A DNA stretch of 64,000 bases, taken from Bog-159 sp050008575. GTDB lineage: Bacteria; Acidobacteriota; Terriglobia; Bryobacterales; Bryobacteraceae. The notes under the pieces were generated by a model that saw nothing but the letters and a program-made list of their open reading frames with translations, had not been told where the DNA came from and did not search any database. Both the position numbers and the translations under genes were made by a program. The stretch is from NCBI GenBank assembly GCA_050008575.1, contig JBEKMJ010000012.1:40360-104359 (forward strand), read 5' to 3'. Below, one piece after another: positions 1-8,343 of the stretch. Position 1 is the first letter of the stretch. Every line of letters begins with the position of its first letter.

Positions 1-3000
1 CAGATCTGCGCCCATCCCGATACGGGGTCCTGCCAGAGTAGATCCGGATGGCCATCCCTGTTGAAATCGGCCACGGAGACTACCTTCCACGGGTTGTTTG
101 TGGTGATATCCGCCGCGCTAATCAGGGTGACTCCTCCGGCGCCTCCCAGGTACCAGACCTGTACCGCGCCGCTCACCGGATCCTGCCACACCACGTCCGC
201 GGCCCCGTCACTATTGAAATCTCCGACGCCCACAATATTCCACGGATTCGCCTGCGTCAGGTCGGCCGCCCCGAGCAATGAGGCGCCTTCGGATCCCCCC
301 AGATACCATACCTGGGCCCATCCCACCTCGGGTTCTTCCCAAATCACGTCCGGGTGTCCATCCCGATTGAAATCGTTGCCGTTGGCCATACCCAGCAGGA
401 TGCTCACGTTGCCATCGACGTTGTTAACCACCGCCAGATCGGCCCTGCCGTCCCCATTGAAGTCCGCTGTGGCCGCCGCGTAGGGGAAGTTCCCAACGGA
501 GAAGCCCCGCGGTGTTTGGAACGTGCCGTCACCGTTGCCCAGCAGCAATTCCACGCCAGTGTTGCCATCGGCGACGGCAGCCAGATCCGTTTTGCCGTCG
601 CCGTTGAAGTCTCCGGCGGCGAGGTAAAATGCGAAGAAGCTTTCGGCGGAATTGACCGCGGGCTGAAACGTCCCGTCGCCATTGCCCAGCAGAACGCCGA
701 TGGTGGTGGGCTCGATATCGTTAGTGACGGCCAAATCCAGGTGGCCGTCCCCATTGAAATCGCCGGTTGTCACCGACAAAGCGCTGGCAACCGCGTAACT
801 CACCGCCGCCTGAAACGTTCCATCGCCGTTACCCAGCAGCACACTTACACTGTTAGTTGTAACCACGGCCAGGTCCGCCACGCCGTCGCCGTTGAAATCC
901 CCCACCGCCAGGGGCTGCAGCCCCTCCGATACCGCTATGTTGAAGTTCAGCGCCGCCTGGAAGCTCCCATCTCCATTGCCCAACGCTACAAATATGCCGG
1001 GATTGCTCCAGTACGGTATCGCCAGGTCTAGTCTGCCGTCTCCGTTGAAATCTCCCGTCCCCAGGAAAGCCAGCCGCGTGCCGGTCGAGTAACTTACCCC
1101 AGTCCGAAACGTCCCGTCTCCATTGCCCAGCAGTATGCTGACGGAGCCATCGTAGTTAGCCACCGCCAGATCCGAAAAGCCATCGCCGTTGAAGTCGGCG
1201 GCCGCCACAAACTGCGGATCGGTGCCCGTGCCGTAGTTCACCGCCGCCTTGAACGTGCCGTCGCCGTTGCCCAGCAGCACGCTCACGCTGTTGCTGCCGG
1301 AGTTAGCCACCGCCAGGTCGGTCTTGCCATCCCCATTGAAATCCCCGGCTGCAACGGATACCGGATTGGTCCCAGTGGCGTAGCTCCCGGCCGGCGCAAA
1401 GCCGTCTCCGGAGACCGTACTCACCACTTGGCTGACCGCACCCGAGTTGCTCGGCTGCCATACCCCAGGCTCGCCCAGATACCCCGCGCGCAGGGAGCGC
1501 GGCCCGGCGCCGATCTCGTTAGTAACAATCTGCGCCTGGCCGGAACCGTCCAGCGGCGCAACGCCGAGCACCGTCGCCCCATCCAGGAATTCCACCTGGC
1601 CGCTGACCCCGGACGGAGTCACTTCCGCCGTGATGGTAACCGGCTGGCCATACTGCGAGGGATTCGGCGTTGCAGACATCGTAGTGGCTGTCGGCGTGCC
1701 CAGTGCGGAGCCCGGACCGGCGCCGATCAGCACGCTTACATTGCTGCTGAAATCGCTCACCAATGCCAGGTCGGCCACACCATCGCCGTTGAAGTCTCCT
1801 ACCACGACGGTATCCGGACCGGAACCCGCGGCATAGTTCACCGCCGTCTGGAACGTGCCATTGCCGTTTCCAAGCAGCACGCTCACATTGTCGCTCTGGC
1901 TATTGGCAACCGCCAGATCGGTTTTGCCGTCCCCATTGAAGTCCCCCACGGCTACCGAAACCGGATCGGCGCCCGCGGCGAATGGCGCCGCCGATTGGAA
2001 GGTCCCGTCGCCATTGCCCACCAGTACGTACACATAGCCGGACCCGGTGGCGGCCATATCGGGCTTGCCATCCCCGTTGAAATCGCCTACCGCGATCGAC
2101 GATGGAAAGGAACCGCCCACCGCATAGGACGCCCCTACCCGGAAGCTGCCGTCGCCGTTGCCCAGCAGCACGCTCACTCCGGTGCTTTGGCCCACCAGCA
2201 GGTCCGGGTCGCCATCCCCGTTCACATCGCTGACCGCGACGAACGACGGAAGCGATCCCCCCAGGTAGCTGGTAGCCGTCTGGAAAGTGCCGTCGCCATT
2301 GCCCAGCAGTACGCTCACATTGCCGGCGTTACCCACCCCCGAGCCGACATTGGCCACCGCCAGGTCCGCTTTGCCATCCCCGTTGAAATCGGCTATAGCA
2401 ATAGATGAAGGCCCATAACCGCCCGCGGGAAATACCGTTGCCGGCTGGAAAGTGCCGTCGCCATTGCCCAGCAGCACGCTCACCGTGCCTAACTGGGGGC
2501 CTGCCGCGAAGTTGCCGTAATTGGCCACCGCCAGGTCCGCTTTCCCGTCCCCATTAAAATCGCCCACTACGACGGAAGACGGATATGCGCCTACGCTATA
2601 GTTCACCGGCGCCTGGAAGCTACCCTGGCCGGTACCGAGCATCACGCTGACACTGCCGCTCGAGTTCCAATGCAGCATCGCGAGATCCGCTTTGCCGTCG
2701 CCATTGAAATCTCCCACCGCCACGGATTCCATTTCCCAATCGACGCCCACCGCGTAGTTCATTTGAGTTCTGAATCCAGTGCCGGGAACCGCGGTTACAG
2801 TGTAGTTGGATGCCGCGGAACGGCTGGCCTGGTATCCGGCGCTGCCTCCGTAGATCGCCTGGAAAGCATGCTCTCCCGGCGTCAGCGTGATCGTGGACAC
2901 GCTCGCGAACCCGCTGGAGTTGAGCGTACCCACTCCCACCAACACGCCGCGATCCACAAACGACACTGTGCCTGGCGCCGCGGCCGGGACTACTTGCGCC

Positions 3001-3143
3001 GCCATGGTGACGGTCTGCCCAAATCGCGGCTCTGCCGGCACGATGCTCGTCAACGTGGTGGTGGTCGCGGTCTGCGCCCGCAACAACCCGCAAGCGAGCA
3101 GGAACCCGCTCGCTAGAACAACCCGCACGCATGTCGTTTTCAT
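1..3143 (-). CDS. Secreted FG-GAP/VCBS repeat protein with Ig-like domains (partial, C-terminus off window)
   Basis: The reading frame opens at the ATG ending at 3143 and stays open to base 1, so about 1047 codons are visible and the stop is missing. The first ~24 residues form a signal peptide ending near LLRAQ. An Ig-like domain follows (about 25-115), then seven FG-GAP units with the calcium-loop motif DFNGDGxxDLAV. A second Ig-like domain (about 480-570) is followed by at least ten more units. The last three units shift to a DFNRDGHPDxxW form, suggesting a different blade type at the C-terminal side. Such proteins are exported calcium-binding beta-propellers; the ligand is unknown. The repeats make the complementary strand rich in spurious open frames. 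The family call is firm; the cellular role is not known. Confidence 0.88.
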   Translation of the reverse strand, partial: MKTTCVRVVLASGFLLACGLLRAQTATTTTLTSIVPAEPRFGQTVTMAAQVVPAAAPGTVSFVDRGVLVGVGTLNSSGFASVSTITLTPGEHAFQAIYGGSAGYQASRSAASNYTVTAVPGTGFRTQMNYAVGVDWEMESVAVGDFNGDGKADLAMLHWNSSGSVSVMLGTGQGSFQAPVNYSVGAYPSSVVVGDFNGDGKADLAVANYGNFAAGPQLGTVSVLLGNGDGTFQPATVFPAGGYGPSSIAIADFNGDGKADLAVANVGSGVGNAGNVSVLLGNGDGTFQTATSYLGGSLPSFVAVSDVNGDGDPDLLVGQSTGVSVLLGNGDGSFRVGASYAVGGSFPSSIAVGDFNGDGKPDMAATGSGYVYVLVGNGDGTFQSAAPFAAGADPVSVAVGDFNGDGKTDLAVANSQSDNVSVLLGNGNGTFQTAVNYAAGSGPDTVVVGDFNGDGVADLALVSDFSSNVSVLIGAGPGSALGTPTATTMSATPNPSQYGQPVTITAEVTPSGVSGQVEFLDGATVLGVAPLDGSGQAQIVTNEIGAGPRSLRAGYLGEPGVWQPSNSGAVSQVVSTVSGDGFAPAGSYATGTNPVSVAAGDFNGDGKTDLAVANSGSNSVSVLLGNGDGTFKAAVNYGTGTDPQFVAAADFNGDGFSDLAVANYDGSVSILLGNGDGTFRTGVSYSTGTRLAFLGTGDFNGDGRLDLAIPYWSNPGIFVALGNGDGSFQAALNFNIAVSEGLQPLAVGDFNGDGVADLAVVTTNSVSVLLGNGDGTFQAAVSYAVASALSVTTGDFNGDGHLDLAVTNDIEPTTIGVLLGNGDGTFQPAVNSAESFFAFYLAAGDFNGDGKTDLAAVADGNTGVELLLGNGDGTFQTPRGFSVGNFPYAAATADFNGDGRADLAVVNNVDGNVSILLGMANGNDFNRDGHPDVIWEEPEVGWAQVWYLGGSEGASLLGAADLTQANPWNIVGVGDFNSDGAADVVWQDPVSGAVQVWYLGGAGGVTLISAADITTNNPWKVVSVADFNRDGHPDLLWQDPVSGWAQI

Positions 3144-3266
3144 GGCATTCACATTAGCCTAGATTATACAGGAACGTCCACCGCAATCCGAGTTACGGAA
3201 ATAAAACTCGCCGCTGTTAACACTCGGACCTCGTCGCAGCATCCTTTGTCCTGAGAGGTGGCGAAG

Positions 3267-3902
3267 ATGATTGGTAACCGCAGGCAGTTTCTCGGATTGG
3301 CAGCTTTGGCGCTCTCGGCCAAAAGGGCGCGGTCCGATGAGCCGTTCGACTCCCTGCCGCCCGGCGTCTGGCGGAACGCGCGCCAAAACGGGTTAGTCAT
3401 GATCCGGCGGCCGGAGCCCGGTGAGTTGTCATGGCGGACGGAGATCGCCCGGAAACACGAGCCGGGCCGGCCCTTGATCGTGAGCGGACGCGTTCTTGCT
3501 CCGGATGGCAACACCCCCGCCGTGTCTGTCACGGTCTACGCCTACAACACTGACGCCGCAGGCTACTACGGCGAAAACCGCGCGGAGTACCCGCCGCGCC
3601 TCTATGGCTGGATGAAGACCGGCGCGGATGGCCGGTTTGAGCTGCGCACCATCCTGCCTGGTTCGTATCCCGGAATGCGCGTGCCGGCGCACATTCACTT
3701 TTCACTGTGGGGCGCGGGGTATCCTTTACAGTGGGTGGATGAGCTGCGATTCGCAGGCGACCGTTACATTACTCCCGCCATGCTGAGGGAGGCCGCCGCG
3801 GACGGCACGTTCCGATCGATTCAGCCCTTGGCGCGCGGAGCAGATGGCGCCCTGCATTGCGGCTATCGCATCAGGCTCCAGTCGAAGAGCAACTTCAGGT
3901 AA
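3267..3902 (+). CDS. Tat-exported intradiol ring-cleavage dioxygenase-like protein
   Basis: A 211-residue protein when started at ATG 3267, which has AGAGG eight bases upstream; a GTG at 3258 in the same frame lies inside that Shine-Dalgarno region. The N-terminus carries a twin-arginine signal (NRRQFLGLAALALSA). The body has the protocatechuate 3,4-dioxygenase fold signature: a DAAGYYG segment, then YPGMRVPAHIHF with the Tyr and two His expected to bind non-haem iron. Intradiol enzymes open catechol-type rings, but many exported acidobacterial homologues have unknown substrates. It is shorter than classical PcaG/PcaH and has no PcaH/PcaG partner nearby. Transcribed toward the sigma factor gene about 90 nt downstream. 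Confidence 0.8.
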   Translation: MIGNRRQFLGLAALALSAKRARSDEPFDSLPPGVWRNARQNGLVMIRRPEPGELSWRTEIARKHEPGRPLIVSGRVLAPDGNTPAVSVTVYAYNTDAAGYYGENRAEYPPRLYGWMKTGADGRFELRTILPGSYPGMRVPAHIHFSLWGAGYPLQWVDELRFAGDRYITPAMLREAAADGTFRSIQPLARGADGALHCGYRIRLQSKSNFR

Positions 3903-3907
3903 CCGCC

Positions 3908-3957
3908 TGTGGGGCAGGATGGCATCCTGCGCGCCGATTGCCAATCGGCGCAAACTG
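3908..3957 (+). repeat. Short hairpin modules between dioxygenase and sigma factor genes
   Basis: Two adjacent short palindromes fill this gap: GGCAGGATGGCATCCTGC-like and GCCGATTGCCAATCGGC-like, introduced by TGGGGCAG. They belong to the same modular hairpin family seen after several other genes in this window (for example 5503-5700, 37000, 45650, 48906). Confidence 0.6.
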
Positions 3958-3979
3958 GCGGGGTAGGCAAAGCGGTAAG

Positions 3980-3994
3980 AAGGAGCGCACCATA
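3980..3994 (+). promoter_or_regulatory. Strong Shine-Dalgarno followed by ATA codon
   Basis: AAGGAG at 3980-3985, a six-base spacer, then ATA in the sigma factor frame. The geometry is ideal for initiation at a rare non-canonical start codon, which would keep expression low as for infC in other bacteria. The initiation itself is an inference. Confidence 0.45.
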
Positions 3995-4504
3995 GCGAAC
4001 GAGAGCGGCGAGCTACGGCACATCGTCGACGCTGCGCGCGCTGGCGACGATGGCGCTTTCGGCGAATTGCACCGGCGATTCTTCCGCATGGTGCATGCCG
4101 TCCTCTTGTCGCACGTCCCTGCGGGCGATGTAGACGATCTCGCCCAGGAAGTTTTTCTGCAAGCGTGGCGCCAGCTTCATGCACTGCGCGACCCATTGGC
4201 TTTCGGCGGATGGTTGCGGCAAATCGCTCTGCACCGATCAGCCGATCATCTGCGGCGCGCACACTACACCGAGCAGTTGGACTGGCGCCTGGCGTGCGCG
4301 CCGAACGATCGAGAGGCATGGTTCCTGTTGGCGGAGGTTCGCCGTCTACCGGAGGCCTATCGGGAAACCCTGGTGATGCGCTTTGTGGAAGGACTGACCG
4401 GACCCGAAATCGCCGAATTGACCGGTCTCACGCCCGGCTCGGTGCGCGTGAATCTGCACCGCGGCGTGGAACTCCTGCGCGCCCGTTTGAAAGGAGGCCT
4501 GTGA
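3992..4504 (+). CDS. ECF-type RNA polymerase sigma factor (possible ATA start)
   Basis: About 170 residues, the normal size for an extracytoplasmic-function sigma factor. Region 2 is visible around FGELHRRFFRMVHAV and DVDDLAQEVFLQAWR (residues ~22-62). Region 4 is LPEAYRETLVMRF...LTGPEIAELTGLTPGSVRVN (~118-155), a typical helix-turn-helix. The start is unusual. No ATG, GTG or TTG lies near the domain boundary, but an ATA codon at 3992 sits six bases after a perfect AAGGAG (3980-3985). In-frame alternatives are TTG 3938 and TTG 3857 (inside the previous gene); both lack a comparable ribosome site. The stop overlaps the start of the FecR-type gene as GTGA, indicating coupled translation with its likely partner. 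Confidence 0.85.
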   Translation: MANESGELRHIVDAARAGDDGAFGELHRRFFRMVHAVLLSHVPAGDVDDLAQEVFLQAWRQLHALRDPLAFGGWLRQIALHRSADHLRRAHYTEQLDWRLACAPNDREAWFLLAEVRRLPEAYRETLVMRFVEGLTGPEIAELTGLTPGSVRVNLHRGVELLRARLKGGL

Positions 4505-5505
4505 ATCGATATTTGTGGGACAAGACCGGAGATCCCGATCCCGAGTTGCAGCAGTGGGAACAGTTGCTCGGCCGCTTCGCCGGCAGCGGGGCGGATCTCC
4601 ATCTTGCTGCCGCCCGCGTGCGTCCTCCGAGAGCCGCCCCCTGGCATTATTTGCTGGCCGCCGCCGCATGCCTGCTGCTCGCAGTGGGCCTTGGCCTGCA
4701 TTTCGCATGGCAGCCCGGCCCCGACTGGAAAGTGGTCGCATTGTCAGGCGCTCCGCTAATCGATCGCCGGCCCATGGCGTCGCACGGAAGGATCGGCGTC
4801 GGCGGACTCCTGGAGACGGACGGGCGTTCGCGCGCGAAACTTCGGTTGGGTCTGATGGGGGCCATCGAAATCGAGCCGAATACCAGGGTGCGGCTCATTG
4901 CGACCGGCGCGGGCCGGCACCGTATCGCGCTCCAAAGCGGAACCATCGCGGCGCGGCTGTGGGCGCCGCCCGCGACGCTCTCCGTGGATACGCCGTCGGC
5001 AACCGCGATCGATCTGGGCTGTGCCTTCACGGTGCATGTCGACGAACACGGCGCGGGATTATTGCGCGTCACATCGGGATGGGTAGAGTTCCAACTCGAC
5101 GACCGTCAGGCCATCGTACCGGCGGGCGCGGCGGCGCTGACTCGGCCGGGCGTGGGTCCGGGAACGCCATTTTTCGAAGATTCGAGCAGCGCTTTCCGGT
5201 CGGCGCTGGAGCGCCTGGATTTCGGCGATAGCGGGTACGGCGACGCCGGTGCGCTGGCAGCGGTACTTTCCGAATCCCGCCCCAAAGATGTCTTGACCCT
5301 TCTAAGCCTGTTTCGCCGGCTGCCGCCCGCCGCGCGGGGCATGCTGTTCGATCGCGCCGCCCAGCTTGTCCCGCCCCCTGCCGGACTCACCCGTCAGGAT
5401 GCCATCGATGGTACGAATATCCACGGAATGGATGCGTGGTGGAAGAAACTCGGGCTGGGCAATGCCAAAAACTGGCTAATCAACTGGCGCGACATCCTTC
5501 GTTAG
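4501..5505 (+). CDS. FecR-domain membrane protein, putative partner of the ECF sigma factor
   Basis: 334 residues from GTG 4501, preceded by AAGGAGG (4491-4497) and overlapping the sigma gene stop by four bases. One transmembrane helix lies at about residues 41-62 (HYLLAAAACLLLAVGLGLHF). The part after it is a FecR-like beta domain (~70-220: ETDGRSRAKLRLG, EIEPNTRVRL, LQSGTIAARLW, LRVTSGWVEFQL). The C-terminal ~100 residues are an unassigned helical region with a KDVLTLLSLFRRLP segment. FecR-type proteins transmit signals across the inner membrane and modulate an ECF sigma factor, and the gene order fits. The TAG stop is directly followed by TGGGGCAG of a hairpin island, so the repeat seems to supply the stop codon. 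Confidence 0.75.
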   Translation: MNRYLWDKTGDPDPELQQWEQLLGRFAGSGADLHLAAARVRPPRAAPWHYLLAAAACLLLAVGLGLHFAWQPGPDWKVVALSGAPLIDRRPMASHGRIGVGGLLETDGRSRAKLRLGLMGAIEIEPNTRVRLIATGAGRHRIALQSGTIAARLWAPPATLSVDTPSATAIDLGCAFTVHVDEHGAGLLRVTSGWVEFQLDDRQAIVPAGAAALTRPGVGPGTPFFEDSSSAFRSALERLDFGDSGYGDAGALAAVLSESRPKDVLTLLSLFRRLPPAARGMLFDRAAQLVPPPAGLTRQDAIDGTNIHGMDAWWKKLGLGNAKNWLINWRDILR

Positions 5506-5760
5506 TGGGGCAGACCTCCAGGTCTGCGCGGGTCCTCCAGGACCCGCCCTCGTAGCGCAGGCACGCATGCCTGCCGCGCTGACACGCCTATCGGCGCAGG
5601 CGAGCTTCGCTCGCCGAAATGTAGAAACTCCAGCAGGCGAGCTTCGCTCCCCGCGGAGCGGGCCTGCGAGGCCCGCGCAGGCTGCGAGCCTGCCCCACTA
5701 GCGAAAATGTACAAACTCCGGAGCCGAGCTTCGCCCGCCCTTGCGGGCCATCCCGGACCC
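5503..5760. repeat. Large modular hairpin island
   Basis: About 250 nt made of consecutive short perfect palindromes: GCAGACCTCCAGGTCTGC, GCGGGTCCTCCAGGACCCGC, GCAGGCACGCATGCCTGC, GGCGAGCTTCGCTCGCC (twice, the second imperfect), GCGGGCCTGCGAGGCCCGC, GCAGGCTGCGAGCCTGC. It begins with TAGTGGGGCAG and ends with the inverse CTGCCCCACTA, so the island as a whole is bracketed by an inverted repeat. No gene is visible. It lies between convergent genes and could act as a bidirectional terminator or a REP-like mobile unit. Confidence 0.7.
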
Positions 5761-5785
5761 GTCACATCGCCGGCTGAAGCCCGCG

Positions 5786-6925
5786 CTACCGCACTTTCTC
5801 CCACCGCCCATTCCCCGCCGACCGCAGCACCGCATCCGTGACATAATCCGTAGCCAACCCATCGCGAAACGACGGCCCCGGAATCTGCCCGTCCCCCAGG
5901 CCCGCCAAGAAATCGGCCACCTGATGGACAAATGTGTGCTCGTAGCCGATCTGCAATCCCGGCACCCACCAGTTCTTCATATAAGGGTGGTCGCCATCGG
6001 TGACGTGAATCGACCGCCAGCCGCGCAGCCGGCCTTCGCCGCCATGATCGAAGTATTCCAGCCGATGCAAATCGTGCAAGTCCCAGAAAATCGAAGCGCG
6101 CTCGCCGTTGATCTCAAGCGTGTAAAGCGCCTTGTGCCCGCGCGCGTACCGCGTGGCTTCAAACGTGGCCAGCGACCCGTTTTCGAAGCGCGCCAGAAAC
6201 GCGCTGGCGTCGTCGATGCCCACCTTCTCCACGCGGCCCGTGAGCGCGTGCGGCCGCTCCTTGACGAACGTCTCGGTCATGGCGGTGACCTGGTCGATCC
6301 CGCCGTTCAGCCACATCGCCGTGTCGATGCAATGCGCCAGCAAGTCGCCGGTCACGCCGCTGCCGGCTACGTTCACGTCCAGGCGCCACAATCCCGCGCC
6401 GCCCTGCGGCAGATCGGCCGAGATGGTCCAATCCTGCAGAAACTTCGCGCGGTAATGGAAGATCTTGCCCAGACGCCCTTCGTCGATCAACTGCTTGGCC
6501 AGCGTCACGGCCGGCACGCGCCGGTAGTTGTACCAAACCATGTTGGGCACGCCGGCCTTCTCCACCGCTTCCACCATGCGCGCGGATTCCGCGGCGTTGC
6601 GGCCCAGAGGCTTCTCGCAGAGCACCATCTTCCCCGCCCCGGCCGCGGCGATGGCGATTTCCGCGTGCGTATCGTTGGGGCTGGCGATATCGATCAGATC
6701 GATATCCGGCCGCTCTACCAGCGCCCGCCAATCGGTCTCGGCCGTACCATAGCCCCACTGTTCGGCAAACGCGGCCACCTTGCCGGCGTCCCGCGCGCAC
6801 ACCGCCTGCAACACTGGGCGGTACGGCACATCGAAAAACTGGTTCACTCTCAAGAAAGCGTTGGAATGCGTACGGCCCATGAAGCCGTAACCGACCAGAC
6901 CGACCCGCAGCGGCTTCTTAGTCAT
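5786..6925 (-). CDS. Gfo/Idh/MocA family NAD(P)-dependent oxidoreductase
   Basis: 379 residues from ATG 6925; upstream in-frame codons belong to the preceding gene. The N-terminal Rossmann motif is VGLVGYGFMGRTHSNAF (about residues 7-23), and the conserved EKP motif of the family appears in VLCEKPLGRNAAESARM (~105). The C-terminal half is the alpha/beta substrate domain. These enzymes oxidise or epimerise sugars and polyols such as inositol. The start overlaps the stop of the upstream TIM-barrel gene by eight bases, so the two are co-translated and probably act on the same sugar. It lacks a Tat signal, unlike the broken paralogue at 8344-9321. Confidence 0.9.
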   Translation of the reverse strand: MTKKPLRVGLVGYGFMGRTHSNAFLRVNQFFDVPYRPVLQAVCARDAGKVAAFAEQWGYGTAETDWRALVERPDIDLIDIASPNDTHAEIAIAAAGAGKMVLCEKPLGRNAAESARMVEAVEKAGVPNMVWYNYRRVPAVTLAKQLIDEGRLGKIFHYRAKFLQDWTISADLPQGGAGLWRLDVNVAGSGVTGDLLAHCIDTAMWLNGGIDQVTAMTETFVKERPHALTGRVEKVGIDDASAFLARFENGSLATFEATRYARGHKALYTLEINGERASIFWDLHDLHRLEYFDHGGEGRLRGWRSIHVTDGDHPYMKNWWVPGLQIGYEHTFVHQVADFLAGLGDGQIPGPSFRDGLATDYVTDAVLRSAGNGRWEKVR

Positions 6926-7997
6926 GGCCGTTCCCGCTGGGCTCCTGCCAGCCGTGGGCATCGCGCACCGCGAGCATCGCCGCCAGGATGTCGTTCCAGG
7001 TGCTCTGCTCCATCATCACCGCGTTGGGAAACATGCATCCATCCCAGCAGATATGGCGCATCGATTGGGTCAACTGCCCCCGTTCGTCGCGCAGCCAATG
7101 GCCGGCGTCGCGCACGATGTCGAGTTTGCCGTTCGGGTCGTACGGCAGGCAATGGTGGCCGGTCTTGTCGTGCGATGCCGATCCATGCACGGTCGCATCG
7201 TTTTGCGCCACATGGAAATCGACGGTCCACGGGCGCAACGCCCCGGTCAGTTGGCGCAGGGCCTCCTGGAAACGGCTGGTCTGCTCCCACTCGAAATCCG
7301 CCGGCAGGATGCGGTCTTCCGGCGCGTTGTAACCCAGTGTGAAGAGCAGCGTATGCGCCATATCGGCCTGGAATCCCAGCGTGCCGGGCTGGTCCACCAG
7401 CTCCAGAAGCTGCAGCATGCGCCGCCAGCTATGCATACCGCCCCAGCAGATCTCGCCTTCGGCCGCCAGGCGTTGGCCGAAGCCGTCGGCCACTTCGCAA
7501 GCCTCGCGGAACGTCTGCGCGATCAGGCGGGTGTTGCCGTCCGGATCTTTGGCCCATTCCGCAGGGCTGGCCGCCGAATCGATGCGCACAATTCCGTTCG
7601 GCCGCACGCCTAAGCCGTGCAGCTTGCGTGCGATGGCGCTGGCCTTGCGCACTTGCACAACGAAATGCTGCCGCTCTTCCTCATTGCCCATGGCCGAGCC
7701 GCCGCCGGTCAGCGGCCAGACGGGCGCCACCACAGACCCCACCACCAGGCCCAGCGCGCGCACTTGCTCGGCCAGCCGCGCCAGATCGTCATCGCTCGCG
7801 TCGATCGAGACGTGCGGGTCGAACAGAAAGAGGTCCACCCCATCGAAACGCGCGCCGTCCACTTCCGCGGCCGCGGTGAGGCGCAACATGGTGTCCAGGC
7901 CGATGGGCGGCTCGGAATCCTGGCCTTTGCCCACCAAGCCCGGCCACATGGCGTTGTGGATACGGGGGAAGTTGTGGCGCGAACTTGGCACATTCAT
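6918..7997 (-). CDS. Sugar phosphate isomerase/epimerase-like TIM-barrel protein
   Basis: 359 residues from ATG 7997, where recognisable family sequence begins; the frame is open further upstream without homology. It resembles the xylose-isomerase-like TIM barrel family (AP_endonuc_2): FDGVDLFLFDPHVSID, ALGLVVGSVVAPVWP, CWGGMHSW, GFQADMAHTLLF and VDFHVAQND are positioned as beta strands carrying acidic and His metal ligands. The family isomerises or epimerises sugars and inositol derivatives. It overlaps the downstream oxidoreductase by eight bases, a common catabolic pairing. The exact substrate is unknown. Confidence 0.8.
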   Translation of the reverse strand: MNVPSSRHNFPRIHNAMWPGLVGKGQDSEPPIGLDTMLRLTAAAEVDGARFDGVDLFLFDPHVSIDASDDDLARLAEQVRALGLVVGSVVAPVWPLTGGGSAMGNEEERQHFVVQVRKASAIARKLHGLGVRPNGIVRIDSAASPAEWAKDPDGNTRLIAQTFREACEVADGFGQRLAAEGEICWGGMHSWRRMLQLLELVDQPGTLGFQADMAHTLLFTLGYNAPEDRILPADFEWEQTSRFQEALRQLTGALRPWTVDFHVAQNDATVHGSASHDKTGHHCLPYDPNGKLDIVRDAGHWLRDERGQLTQSMRHICWDGCMFPNAVMMEQSTWNDILAAMLAVRDAHGWQEPSGNGHD

Positions 7998-8008
7998 GAT
8001 GCGCCATA

Positions 8009-8275
8009 TTAGCACGCGCGGATCGGCCGCTCGCGATCCCGGCGCCCCGGGTTGAAACTCCGCACGGTTCGCGCCAGGCGCGCGGCGTCCACGCGCTCGC
8101 CCGGCTCCATGCGCAGCCAACTCCCGGCCACTTCGAGGATGGCGCCGACCCAACAGCGCGCCAGGATGCCGCGATCTTGGACCCCGGCCCGAGGCGCCGC
8201 GGATGCCAGTGCCGCCGCCACCGAGCGCACATGGCTCTCAAGTACGGCGCGGTGCGCTTCCTCCAGGCGGCCGCC
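8009..8275 (-). pseudogene. Possible TetR-type regulator remnant (C-terminal part only)
   Basis: The minus frame here reads EEAHRAVLESHVRSVAAAL and, further on, ILARCWVGAILEVAGSWLRM, which resembles the ligand-binding C-terminal helices of TetR-family repressors. No N-terminal helix-turn-helix can be found upstream; the space is taken by the end of a damaged oxidoreductase gene. It sits just upstream of the isomerase/oxidoreductase pair, where a local regulator would be expected. The call rests on resemblance alone. Confidence 0.3.
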
Positions 8276-8343
8276 CCGCTCTCTTGCGTGGTTGCCTGGT
8301 TTAGCGCCGCGGCTATCCGCTATAGCCGAACGCGCCCCGAAAC

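Noticed and set aside
5741..7342. 533-codon plus-strand frame
   Set aside because: Antisense to the Gfo/Idh/MocA oxidoreductase and isomerase genes; no recognisable domain.
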